DNA of 20,689 nucleotides from a virus, in IMG/VR virus record IMGVR_UViG_3300042090_002785, positions 1 through 20,689 of that record. One strand, written 5' to 3'. Within the stretch, counting starts at the first letter, position 1; each line of letters starts with the position of its first letter. Below the pieces are notes generated by a model that saw only the letters and a program-made list of their open reading frames with translations, made no database searches and was not told where the DNA came from. Shown here one piece after another: positions 1-5,640 of the stretch. The translations under genes were made by a program, and so were the position numbers.

Positions 1-98
1 GAGCAACTCTGGCGTGACCAGGCGCCCGAGATGGCCAACCTGAAGCGCGAGATCCGCAAGAACGTCGGACTCGAGGACCCGGACCCCGACGACCCGGC
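1..98. repeat. Direct repeat copy 1 (98 bp, possibly longer to the left)
   Basis: Bases 1..98 are identical to 821..918. The match stops at base 99 (t here, a at 919), and its left limit is hidden by the window edge. Both copies are read in the same frame as EQLWRDQAPEMANLKRE and onward to DPDPDDPA. Confidence 0.95.
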
Positions 99-606
99 TC
101 CCCACAAGAAGAAGCCCGAAATCTCCCTCTCGAAGTGCGTCAAGCTCTTCGTCGCCCTCCGCCGCATGTGCCCCGAACGGCGCGCGGCCGCGGTCGCCGA
201 GATCCCCTACTCGACCATCCACTCGTGGCTCCAGAAGGCCCGCGAGCGCCGATGCCCGCCGATCTACAAGGCCTTCGCTCGCGCGTGGCACAAGTCGATC
301 GCCGAGGGCATGTACCTCGCGATCGTCCGGCTCCACGTCACCGGCAACAGCGCCGACATCCGCTGGCTTCTCTCGAAGCGCTTCCCCGAGGAGTTCGGCG
401 ACAAGGTGGGCGCGCCCGACCCGCGGCCGCCCACCATCGACGACTTCCCGGACTTCAAGGTGTTCATCGAGACCCTGGTCCCGCCGCTCCAGAAGGTGCC
501 CGGCGGCATGGAGGCCTTCGGCGCCGCGATCGCCGCGATGAAGGCCTATTCCTCGATGAAGGCGCACCAAATGCCGCAGCGCCAGGCCGACCAGGACGGC
601 TGGTAA
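1..606 (+). CDS. Small-terminase-like HTH protein, 5' end missing
   Basis: The frame is open from base 1 and ends with TAA at 604..606, leaving 201 visible residues. The ATG at 31 is probably internal, because the related gene at 689 carries the same segment well inside its protein. The middle part looks like a helix-turn-helix (IPYSTIHSWLQKARERR), followed by a helical stretch ending in RWLLSKRFPEEFG. That ending resembles the W-L-x-R-F-P-E-x-(F/W)-G signature common in phage small terminase and phBC6A51-type helix-turn-helix proteins, which recognise the packaging site and hand DNA to the large subunit. The first bases are an exact copy of 821..918. The large terminase lies 5 kb downstream rather than next door, which is unusual. 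It could instead be a generic phage DNA-binding protein. Confidence 0.6.
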   Translation, partial: EQLWRDQAPEMANLKREIRKNVGLEDPDPDDPAPHKKKPEISLSKCVKLFVALRRMCPERRAAAVAEIPYSTIHSWLQKARERRCPPIYKAFARAWHKSIAEGMYLAIVRLHVTGNSADIRWLLSKRFPEEFGDKVGAPDPRPPTIDDFPDFKVFIETLVPPLQKVPGGMEAFGAAIAAMKAYSSMKAHQMPQRQADQDGW

Positions 607-618
607 TACCCGAGACGG

Positions 619-647
619 TTGACCTCGCCGGCCGGGTCATACACGAT
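619..647 (+). promoter_or_regulatory. Candidate sigma-70 promoter for the 689 gene
   Basis: TTGACC (619..624) is followed after 17 bp by CACGAT (642..647), which keeps only A2, A5 and T6 of the -10 consensus. The predicted start near 654 leaves a leader of about 35 nt that contains a GAGGAGG ribosome binding site. The -35 box is strong and the -10 is weak. Confidence 0.4.
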
Positions 648-688
648 GGCCAGCGGGCGGGGAGGACGACACCCGCCGAGGAGGACCG

Positions 689-1078
689 ATGGTGAAGGCC
701 AAGACGGCAGCACATGGACTGAGGCAGAGAACAGTGGCAACGGATCGAAGACCCCACGCCGGAAGGGCTGGCGGAAACGGCTCCGTCGAGAGCATCCCGG
801 GCGCGACCTCGGAGGAAATCGAGCAACTCTGGCGTGACCAGGCGCCCGAGATGGCCAACCTGAAGCGCGAGATCCGCAAGAACGTCGGACTCGAGGACCC
901 GGACCCCGACGACCCGGCACGGGTACGGCAGCTCCGCGCGATCGCGCTCGTGCTCGCCGACAGGGCGAGGATCCAGCTGAGGGACGGGTTCAACGCGACG
1001 GGCGCCGAGCTCGCCGCGGTCCAGGACCTGGCGGCCGAAGCGAAGGATGTCGCGGCTCGCAAGCGGACGCGTCGGTGA
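689..1078 (+). CDS. Protein sharing an N-terminal segment with the small-terminase-like protein
   Basis: This codes for 129 residues. The ATG at 689 is chosen because GAGGAGG sits seven bases upstream. Residues 1..40 are basic and look poorly ordered. Residues about 44..76 (EQLWRDQAPEM to DPDPDDPA) are identical at the DNA level to the start of the gene at 1..606. The tail (RVRQLRAIALVLADRARIQL onward) is a different, helical and basic domain ending RKRTRR. The two genes therefore look like one N-terminal module attached to two different C-termini. Its TGA overlaps the GTG start of the next gene, so the pair is probably translationally coupled. I recognise no family; a packaging or DNA-binding role is only suggested by the shared segment. 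Confidence 0.62.
   Translation: MVKAKTAAHGLRQRTVATDRRPHAGRAGGNGSVESIPGATSEEIEQLWRDQAPEMANLKREIRKNVGLEDPDPDDPARVRQLRAIALVLADRARIQLRDGFNATGAELAAVQDLAAEAKDVAARKRTRR
821..918. repeat. Direct repeat copy 2 (98 bp)
   Basis: Exact copy of 1..98, lying inside the 689..1078 gene in the same codon phase. No third-position differences are present, so the duplication is recent, gene-converted, or an assembly artefact. Confidence 0.95.
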
Positions 1079-1536
1079 CCAGCCTGACGCCGCGCCAGCG
1101 CGAGGTCCTCGTGGCCATCGAGGCGAGCATCGCCGCTCGAGGCGTTCCGCCGACTGTGCGGGAGCTCATGGCGAAGTTCGGCTTCTCGAGCACGCACAGC
1201 GCGCACTGCCATCTCGAGGTCCTGAAGCGGAAGGGCTACATCTCGCGCAGCGGGTTTCAGTCGCGCGGGATCCGCGTGTTGCGTCCTACCCGCCCGCCGG
1301 CGTCGCCCACCGGGGGCTGCCCGGACGGCATGGTCGACGTCGTCGTCTCAGCCAGCGAGAAGGGCCGCCCGGTCGAGCGCCGCATCCGCATCGACCGGAA
1401 GCTCGTCGGGGCGGGCGAGTTCCGCGCCAGCGTGGTCAAGGAGGCGTTCCTCTCCGCCTACCGGCCTGGCGATGTCCTGTTCTACTCGAGCCTCACCATG
1501 GCCCCGGTGGGCCTCTGGCGCTCGCTCGGCAGCTGA
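1075..1536 (+). CDS. LexA-type winged-helix DNA-binding protein lacking a recognisable peptidase domain
   Basis: This codes for 153 residues from a GTG that overlaps the upstream stop (GTGA at 1075..1078). Residues 3..68 follow the LexA N-terminal DNA-binding domain closely: LTPRQREVL, GVPPTVRELMAKFGFSST, HLEVLKRKGYI and a GIRVL end. In LexA this domain binds SOS operators as a dimer and is followed by a Ser/Lys autopeptidase. Here the remaining 85 residues show no Ala-Gly cleavage site or Ser-Lys dyad that I can place, so RecA-triggered self-cleavage is not supported. It may be a constitutive phage repressor or one controlled differently. The 3' third overlaps a possible opposite-strand gene (1348..1644), but the plus-strand codons keep high GC at third positions to the end. 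Confidence 0.75.
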   Translation: MTSLTPRQREVLVAIEASIAARGVPPTVRELMAKFGFSSTHSAHCHLEVLKRKGYISRSGFQSRGIRVLRPTRPPASPTGGCPDGMVDVVVSASEKGRPVERRIRIDRKLVGAGEFRASVVKEAFLSAYRPGDVLFYSSLTMAPVGLWRSLGS

Positions 1537-1644
1537 CCGCTCCGCCTGCCGCACCCACGCCTCCCGCTCGTGGAGCACATCCATCACGACCCGGAGGACG
1601 ACCGCGCACGCCTCGACCGAGTCGAGCCGGACCGGCTGCCTCAC
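1348..1644 (-). CDS. Possible small gene at the end of the minus operon
   Basis: A GTG at 1644 overlaps the TGA of the 1641..1883 gene in a GTGA arrangement, like its operon neighbours. The first 45 or so residues (VRQPVRLDSVEACAVVLRVV, then MDVLHEREAWVRQAERSAAER) look natural and helical. From about 1536 downward the frame runs antisense to the LexA-like gene and reads like a shadow. The true C-terminus may therefore have been lost, or an indel may hide an earlier stop. No function is recognised. Confidence 0.35.
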   Translation of the reverse strand: MRQPVRLDSVEACAVVLRVVMDVLHEREAWVRQAERSAAERAPEAHRGHGEARVEQDIARPVGGEERLLDHAGAELARPDELPVDADAALDRAALLAG

Positions 1645-1883
1645 GACGACGGCGTCGGACGCACGAGCCGGTACGCGCCGCGTCCGTCGGACGGAGCGCC
1701 TGGCTCCACGAGCTTCTCGGCGAGCAGCTGGCGGAGCACGGTGGAGCAGGTGCTCACGCTGATGCCCAGGCGCTCCGCGAGCAGGGACCGGGTCAGCGGG
1801 CCGGAGCGCAGCGCGCGCAGGATCTTGTCCCGCGCCGAGGATTCCCCGTGCCCGGTCTTCCCCTCCTTGTTGTAGTAGGGCAT
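1641..1883 (-). CDS. Small winged-helix regulator
   Basis: This codes for 80 residues. After a charged N-terminus (MPYYNKEGKTGHGESS), residues 17..72 form a compact winged-helix pattern: ARDKILRALRSGPLTRSLLA, then ERLGISVSTCSTVLRQL and LAEKLVEPG, with the wing RGAYRLVRP. The arrangement resembles MarR, ArsR or IclR-type N-terminal DNA-binding domains, with no effector domain. It begins 18 nt after the stop of the upstream membrane-protein gene and is probably co-transcribed from the 3112..3140 promoter. No strong ribosome binding site is visible. It is likely to control its own or a nearby phage operon. Confidence 0.78.
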   Translation of the reverse strand: MPYYNKEGKTGHGESSARDKILRALRSGPLTRSLLAERLGISVSTCSTVLRQLLAEKLVEPGAPSDGRGAYRLVRPTPSS

Positions 1884-1901
1884 CGGCTGCTTCTACCAGA
1901 C

Positions 1902-2363
1902 CTACGGCGCAACGTGGAGCCCGTCGGACTGGTAGGGCCTCGGTGCGACCGGCGGCCCGAACCGTCCGATCGCCTGCACTCCGATGTCCTCGCCGACGAG
2001 GCGTAGCGTCGCGGCCGGTGCGAGGTTGAACGTGTCGGTCCAGTCGTGCTCGTCGACGAAGCCCGCGCCGTGGTCGACCATCACCCGCTTCGGGCAGCCG
2101 GACGGCCCCATCTCGAACCGGAGCGCTCGCGCGGCCTCGTCGACCCGCACGATGCGCATTTCGGGGTGCCCCGCGCGCCAGGTCATGTGCTCGGCGCGTT
2201 CCTCGAGCAGCGCGCTGTGGTCTGACCAGGCGGCGATGGACAGCGTGACCGCGGATCCGAAGGCGATCAGCGAGCAGACACGCCACGTGCGGATGGCGCG
2301 CTCCACTGCGGCGTCCGTGTCGCGGTCGACCTCGTCGGGGGTCCGGTAGGGGTGATGGTTCAT
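1902..2363 (-). CDS. Single-pass membrane protein of unknown function
   Basis: This codes for 153 residues. The ATG at 2363 overlaps the TGA of the upstream gene (ATGA), indicating translational coupling. One hydrophobic helix covers residues 28..46 (RVCSLIAFGSAVTLSIAAW), preceded by a charged N-terminal tail (TPDEVDRDTDAAVERAIR). This predicts a cytoplasmic N-terminus and an external C-terminal domain of about 105 residues. That domain contains a beta-rich pattern (MRIVRVDEAARALRFEMGPS and HDWTDTFNLAPAATLRLVG). I recognise no family. Confidence 0.8.
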   Translation of the reverse strand: MNHHPYRTPDEVDRDTDAAVERAIRTWRVCSLIAFGSAVTLSIAAWSDHSALLEERAEHMTWRAGHPEMRIVRVDEAARALRFEMGPSGCPKRVMVDHGAGFVDEHDWTDTFNLAPAATLRLVGEDIGVQAIGRFGPPVAPRPYQSDGLHVAP

Positions 2364-3106
2364 CGGCGGCCTCGCTTCGGTGCCTGGTTGTAGTCGACCT
2401 CGGGGACGTCCTCGTCGTAGACCACCTTCGAGTCGGCGACCTCCGGCTCTTCCTGCGCGTGAGCCTGCATCTGCAACTCGAGCGCCGTCGCGCCGGCCGA
2501 CGCGGTCGAGATGCCGAGGTGGCCATCGTCTCGGACAGGCGTGCGCCTGAACGGGAGCGCCTTGCTGGGCAGTGGCGCCGCGCCGGTCGCGCGGGCGGCC
2601 GCCACCTCGAGCGCGCTAGGGCCCGGCGGCACTCCGAGCTCCTCGAGACACCGCGGGCAGTCGACCAGGTCGAGCTCGGTCGTCACGTTCTCGATGTCGC
2701 CGTCGATGTGGAGGCCGCACGCCGTGTCCGTCTCGGTGCGCAGGTGGGTCATCACACCGGGGACGCGCTTGGTGGGGTTGGCCGTCGCGCGTCCAGACCC
2801 GCCGCAGGCCCCGCACGGCTCCGTGCTCGCGACCGGGAAGTCAGCGCGGCGCGGGCATTCCTTGAAGTGCCGCGTCTCGTCCCTCCCGATGATCTGGTGG
2901 CAGACGCAGCCGCCCGGCAGCGCTACCAGCGCGTTCAGGCCGAGCCCCCTGCGCAGGGCCGCGTCGGCGATCTGGGAGATCGGGGTATGACCAGCCTCCG
3001 CGCGCTCGCGCAAAGCGGTCAGGACCTCGGGCGTGAGTGTGAACGTGGTCGCCGGCTTCCCACGCGGCGCACGGGCCGGCAGAGCCTTCTTCTTGGGCTT
3101 GGTCAT
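2360..3106 (-). CDS. Ribbon-helix-helix-like protein with zinc-binding cysteine pairs
   Basis: This codes for 248 residues. The ATG at 3106 is preferred over an upstream in-frame TTG because a -10 box ends five bases before it. After a basic tail (KPKKKALPARAPRGKP), residues about 20..56 (TFTLTPEVLTALRERA and SQIADAALRRGLGL) resemble a ribbon-helix-helix DNA-binding fold. Cysteines follow at 67, 69 and 84, then a DnaJ-like CGACGGSG at 98..105. A third group, C130 with C150 and C153 in T-x-C-G..CPRCLEEL, is of the kind seen in small phage zinc proteins. The C-terminus is acidic and ends in KRGRR. It heads a minus operon continuing to 1902 and 1641. A metal-containing DNA-binding regulator is likely, but no named family is recognised. 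Confidence 0.83.
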   Translation of the reverse strand: MTKPKKKALPARAPRGKPATTFTLTPEVLTALRERAEAGHTPISQIADAALRRGLGLNALVALPGGCVCHQIIGRDETRHFKECPRRADFPVASTEPCGACGGSGRATANPTKRVPGVMTHLRTETDTACGLHIDGDIENVTTELDLVDCPRCLEELGVPPGPSALEVAAARATGAAPLPSKALPFRRTPVRDDGHLGISTASAGATALELQMQAHAQEEPEVADSKVVYDEDVPEVDYNQAPKRGRR

Positions 3107-3111
3107 GCCAG

Positions 3112-3140
3112 ATGGTATGACCAAGCCTCCGCTGGGTCAA
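3112..3140 (-). promoter_or_regulatory. Strong sigma-70 promoter, leaderless type
   Basis: On the minus strand TTGACC (3135..3140) and TACCAT (3112..3117) are separated by exactly 17 bp. The -10 ends five bases before the ATG at 3106, so transcription should begin at or next to the start codon. The -35 overlaps the stop codon of the 3137..3331 gene. Confidence 0.72.
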
Positions 3141-3331
3141 CCTGTAGCCTGCGTCCTCGAGTAGACCCCGCTCCGCTCGACCTCGGGCGGCTCCCGCCAG
3201 CGGCAGTCCTTGGGGCAGCTCGCCGGCGTGTCGCCCGGGTAGAACCGGACGAACGCGTCCAGGCACACCCGGTCGCGCCCGCAGACGAGCCGCTCCCCCT
3301 CCGTCGGCACGAGGTGCAGAGCTCCGCTCAC
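3137..3331 (-). CDS. Small four-cysteine protein
   Basis: This codes for 64 residues. The GTG at 3331 overlaps the TGA of the preceding gene (GTGA), the same coupling seen at other junctions here. Residues 1..16 are neutral. Cysteines at 18, 23, 39 and 43 (RLVCGRDRVCLDAF and TPASCPKDCRW) form two pairs that could hold a metal ion, and the rest is hydrophilic. It is the last gene of the 4009-to-3137 run, and its stop codon lies within the -35 of the next promoter. No family is recognised. The choice of this frame rests on the overlap geometry and natural composition. Confidence 0.6.
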   Translation of the reverse strand: MSGALHLVPTEGERLVCGRDRVCLDAFVRFYPGDTPASCPKDCRWREPPEVERSGVYSRTQATG

Positions 3332-3579
3332 GGCCGCCCAAGCAGCATGCGGAGCGGTGCGAGCGCCTCGTCTTCGACCCCGGTTTCTACGCTTCGCCAG
3401 GCAAGTCCGCGGGCGGTCATGATGGTCGCTTCGATGCTTGCGAGCCTCTCCTCCGCGCGCTCCGCTCGCGCACGCTCCGCACGCAAGGCGTCGATGATCG
3501 GTCCGGCGAGCCTGGCGCCGCACCAGAGGCACGCGGTGGCGGTAACGATGGCTTCGATGTCGCGCGGCTCGTCGGTCAT
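3328..3579 (-). CDS. Small protein with CxxC and a coiled coil
   Basis: This codes for 83 residues. The ATG at 3579 is chosen because GGAGGG lies six bases upstream; an in-frame GTG directly before it is less well placed. A short acidic start (MTDEPRDIEAIV) is followed by CLWC at about 17..20, then a charged heptad stretch (LRAERARAERAEERLASIEA) that should form a coiled coil. It lies 13 nt after the stop of the upstream gene and overlaps the next one. An oligomeric small phage protein is likely, with unknown role. Confidence 0.7.
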   Translation of the reverse strand: MTDEPRDIEAIVTATACLWCGARLAGPIIDALRAERARAERAEERLASIEATIMTARGLAWRSVETGVEDEALAPLRMLLGRP

Positions 3580-3592
3580 CACGCACCCTCCC

Positions 3593-4009
3593 TCACAGCT
3601 GGACGCCCATCAACCGGAGCACCTCGCGCGCCTCGGACCGGATCGCGCGTAGTTGCGCGAGCTTCAGCTCGCTGTGCGCGGCGATCGCGAAGATGAACAC
3701 GTCCTCGCAGGCGTCGTTGTAAACCCGCCAGGCCTCGCTGAGGGCGTCTGCCCGCGTCACGAGGCCGCGGCAAGTGTCCGCGCTCATCACGACAGGGCAC
3801 GACAGCGACGCGGGCTCGTCGGCGCCGTCGCCCTGCCACTTCCAAACGTCCTCGACGCCGGTCGCGACGACGCGGAGCTTCGCGCGCAGCACATCGCGCT
3901 CCGTCGCGAGCTCCCGATACTCCGCGCCGACGGCTGCCAGTGCTGGTGCACGAAGGAGCGCGCGCTGTTTGGCAAGAGCGGCTACTCGCCCGAGCACGTC
4001 GGCAACCAT
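3593..4009 (-). CDS. Helical protein of unknown function
   Basis: This codes for 138 residues from the only in-frame ATG. Residues 1..50 are helical and coiled-coil prone (LGRVAALAKQRALL and YRELATERDVLRAKLRV). The middle contains WKWQGDG and a cysteine pair (SCPVVMSADTC), and the C-terminal third is again helical (LSEAWRVYNDACEDVFIF, AQLRAIRSEAREVLRL). No ribosome binding site or clear -10 is visible upstream. It leads the first minus run, divergent from the plus-strand gene at 4033 across 23 bp. No family is recognised. Confidence 0.72.
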   Translation of the reverse strand: MVADVLGRVAALAKQRALLRAPALAAVGAEYRELATERDVLRAKLRVVATGVEDVWKWQGDGADEPASLSCPVVMSADTCRGLVTRADALSEAWRVYNDACEDVFIFAIAAHSELKLAQLRAIRSEAREVLRLMGVQL

Positions 4010-4032
4010 ATCTGGGAGCCGAAGGCCGAGCC

Positions 4033-4293
4033 GTGAAGCCGACCATCCCGCAGACCGAGGTCTACCGGGGGCGTCCGCTCACGGTCGAGCTCTTCGACAA
4101 GATGGCCGCCTACTTCGCAGCGAGACCGCTGCTTCCGCGTGAGGAGGTCCTGTCGCCCCGCCAGATGGCCGAGCTGCACGAGCTCTGCCCGGAGCGCTTC
4201 CCGCCGGTGCCCGGCTACACGCCGCGCAAGCCCGCCTACGCGCACCGCGTCGCGCTGCCGCGCCACCTGCTCGCGCCGTGGTCGCCGTTCTGA
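4033..4293 (+). CDS. Small hypothetical phage protein
   Basis: This codes for 86 residues from GTG at 4033. An ATG-type start further upstream (3940) would overlap the divergent gene and add a poor-looking N-terminus, so the GTG is preferred, although its ribosome binding site is weak. The sequence is soluble and mixed, with VELFDKMAAYFAARP and LSPRQMAELHELCPERFPP followed by a proline- and tyrosine-rich tail. No motif identifies a function. Confidence 0.58.
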   Translation: MKPTIPQTEVYRGRPLTVELFDKMAAYFAARPLLPREEVLSPRQMAELHELCPERFPPVPGYTPRKPAYAHRVALPRHLLAPWSPF

Positions 4294-4331
4294 AAGACGA
4301 AGGGCCCGGCGCCGTTACTCGTCGAGCCCAT
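4236..4331 (-). CDS. Doubtful 31-residue ORF; rest of 4294..4480 without a clear gene
   Basis: An ATG at 4331 follows GGGGAG at a normal distance and reads MGSTSNGAGPFVFQNGD before ending at 4236, overlapping the convergent 4033 gene. This is the only candidate in the 187-bp gap between 4293 and 4481. Just after the 4481 stop the minus strand can also form an imperfect GC hairpin, but it lacks a T run. Confidence 0.2.
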   Translation of the reverse strand: MGSTSNGAGPFVFQNGDHGASRWRGSATRCA

Positions 4332-4480
4332 CACCCGCTCCCCGCGAATCGCTGGCTCCCGAAGGCCTTCCTCGTCGCGGATGTCGCTTCGGCCGCTGCT
4401 CCCGGAAAGCGCGACCGCCGCCCTGCCAATCCTCGGCCCCCGGTTGGGCTTGTAGTTGCGTGCCCCTCGCAGGCGAGAGC

Positions 4481-5053
4481 CTACACCTTGCCGGGCTTCT
4501 CCGGCAAGCGGACGACATCGCCCCCGCCGCCGTCCTCGCCCAGCGGATGGATCGGCTCGCCGAGCTCGTGCGGGCTCTTGTCTCCGTCGGAGTAGATCGC
4601 GCTCCCGTCGTTGTGCTCGCCGATCTTCTGCCCGCCAGACTTCTTGATGAGCCCCGCCTCGACGTCGTGCGCCCACGCCGCTGCGGTCCAGATGTGCGTG
4701 TCCTTCGGCGTGTGCGCGAAGCGCAGGATGATCCGATCGTGCTCCGGGTAGTCGGCCTCGACCGCGAACCACCGCCACCCGTCGGCAGTGAGCTTCACGT
4801 ACCCGCCGAGCGACGGCCTCGGCAAGATGGGACGGTCGCGGTCCGCGCGGCGCTCCGCCAAGCAGGCCGCCGCCTCCTCGGGGTCGTCGGGCAGCATGGC
4901 GCCCGTCTCGGGGTCGCGGTTCAGGAAGGCGCGCACGCGCCCGTCCAGTCCGACGAACAGGATCCAGCTCTTGTCGTCTGGCTCGATCCAGCCGGCCCAC
5001 CCAACCGACTTGGGGTGCTTGTACCGTCCAACGGAAATGTTCGGCATCGACAT
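4481..5053 (-). CDS. Hypothetical phage protein, 190 residues
   Basis: The ATG at 5053 has GAGGAG about ten bases upstream; a second ATG two codons in is also possible. The first 35 residues (GRYKHPKSVGWAGWIEP and SWILFVGLDG) and the centre (GGYVKLTADGWRWFAVEAD, HDRIILRFAHTPKDTHIWTA) are rich in tryptophan and beta-prone. They resemble a compact globular domain. The C-terminal 50 residues are glycine- and acid-rich and probably disordered. It stands alone on the minus strand, divergent from the terminase operon. A TAGCTT hexamer at 5111..5116 (minus) might be its -10. No family is recognised. Confidence 0.78.
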   Translation of the reverse strand: MSMPNISVGRYKHPKSVGWAGWIEPDDKSWILFVGLDGRVRAFLNRDPETGAMLPDDPEEAAACLAERRADRDRPILPRPSLGGYVKLTADGWRWFAVEADYPEHDRIILRFAHTPKDTHIWTAAAWAHDVEAGLIKKSGGQKIGEHNDGSAIYSDGDKSPHELGEPIHPLGEDGGGGDVVRLPEKPGKV

Positions 5054-5137
5054 ATGGGAAAGGCTCCTCTCGTGTGGAGCGCTCCGCTCATCCCGCGACG
5101 CGCAGCCGAGAAGCTACCACGAGGCGGGCCCGTGCGA

Positions 5138-5149
5138 TAGGATGCCGGC
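5138..5149 (+). promoter_or_regulatory. TAGGAT -10 box ahead of the terminase operon
   Basis: TAGGAT (5138..5143) lies six bases before the ATG at 5150, matching the leaderless pattern found elsewhere in the window. No good -35 is seen. The stretch 5138..5160 is nearly repeated at 7696..7718. Confidence 0.55.
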
Positions 5150-5380
5150 ATGGACGACAGAACCATGACCATCGGACACAAGCTCACCAAGCACTTCGCC
5201 GCGGCTTTCGACGAGCGACGACTTCGTGCCGGCGGGCCGCTCGCCACGCTGCCGGTCGTGCAAGGTCGCGGCAGGTCCGTGAACTGCGAGTTCGCGACCC
5301 CGTCGGACGCGAAGCGGTTCCCGATCATTACAGCGACCCTGTGCTGGGCTGTCTGCGCGGTCATCCACCGCGAGGAGTGA
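5150..5380 (+). CDS. Small hypothetical protein, first gene of the terminase operon
   Basis: This codes for 76 residues beginning MDDRTMTIGHKLTKHF. The start at 5150 is supported by the -10 box six bases upstream; the internal ATG at 5165 is an alternative. Composition is mixed, with a moderately hydrophobic C-terminal stretch (FPIITATLCWAVCAVIHREE) that may be a buried helix rather than a membrane span. It ends two bases before the GTG of the next gene, and its last codons (GAGGAG) supply that gene's ribosome binding site. No function is recognised. Confidence 0.7.
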   Translation: MDDRTMTIGHKLTKHFAAAFDERRLRAGGPLATLPVVQGRGRSVNCEFATPSDAKRFPIITATLCWAVCAVIHREE

Positions 5381-5382
5381 CC

Positions 5383-5640
5383 GTGCGCTGCCTCACGCCC
5401 GCCGAGTACCAGGCCCTCGAGCTCGCCGCATCGCCGTTCCGCGTGGTCTACGACGCGGCCGACCACGAGCAGGTCCTCGCGATGCTGCACATGCTCGTCG
5501 AGCGCGGCTGCGTCGTGATCCGCGAGCAGCCGCCGGTCATCACGTCCGAGACCACCGAGGATGTGACGTACGTCACGCACGTGACCGACCTCGGCCGCAT
5601 CGCCCTCCGCGTCAGCAAGCCTCTCGGCCCAGCCGCCTGA
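5383..5640 (+). CDS. Small hypothetical protein directly upstream of the terminase
   Basis: This codes for 85 residues from a GTG with GAGGAG five bases upstream. The protein is soluble, with a helical N-terminal half (LTPAEYQALELAASPF, HEQVLAMLHMLVERGC) and a beta-prone tail (VVIREQPPVITSETTEDVTY). Its TGA overlaps the ATG of the large terminase (TGATG), so terminase translation is probably coupled to it. Position suggests a packaging accessory, but nothing in the sequence proves this. Confidence 0.7.
   Translation: MRCLTPAEYQALELAASPFRVVYDAADHEQVLAMLHMLVERGCVVIREQPPVITSETTEDVTYVTHVTDLGRIALRVSKPLGPAA

Noticed and set aside
1348-2526. Long minus-strand open frame spanning three genes
   Set aside because: Arginine- and proline-rich translation with poor codon bias; it is the shadow of the genes at 1641, 1902 and 2360. 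Only its last part, from 1644, is considered.
3940-4032. Earlier ATG for the 4033 gene
   Set aside because: It would overlap the divergent 3593..4009 gene by 70 bp and add a poor basic N-terminus.
4278-4595. Plus-strand ORF of 105 codons
   Set aside because: Overlaps the minus 4481..5053 gene antisense; proline-, serine- and arginine-rich shadow composition.
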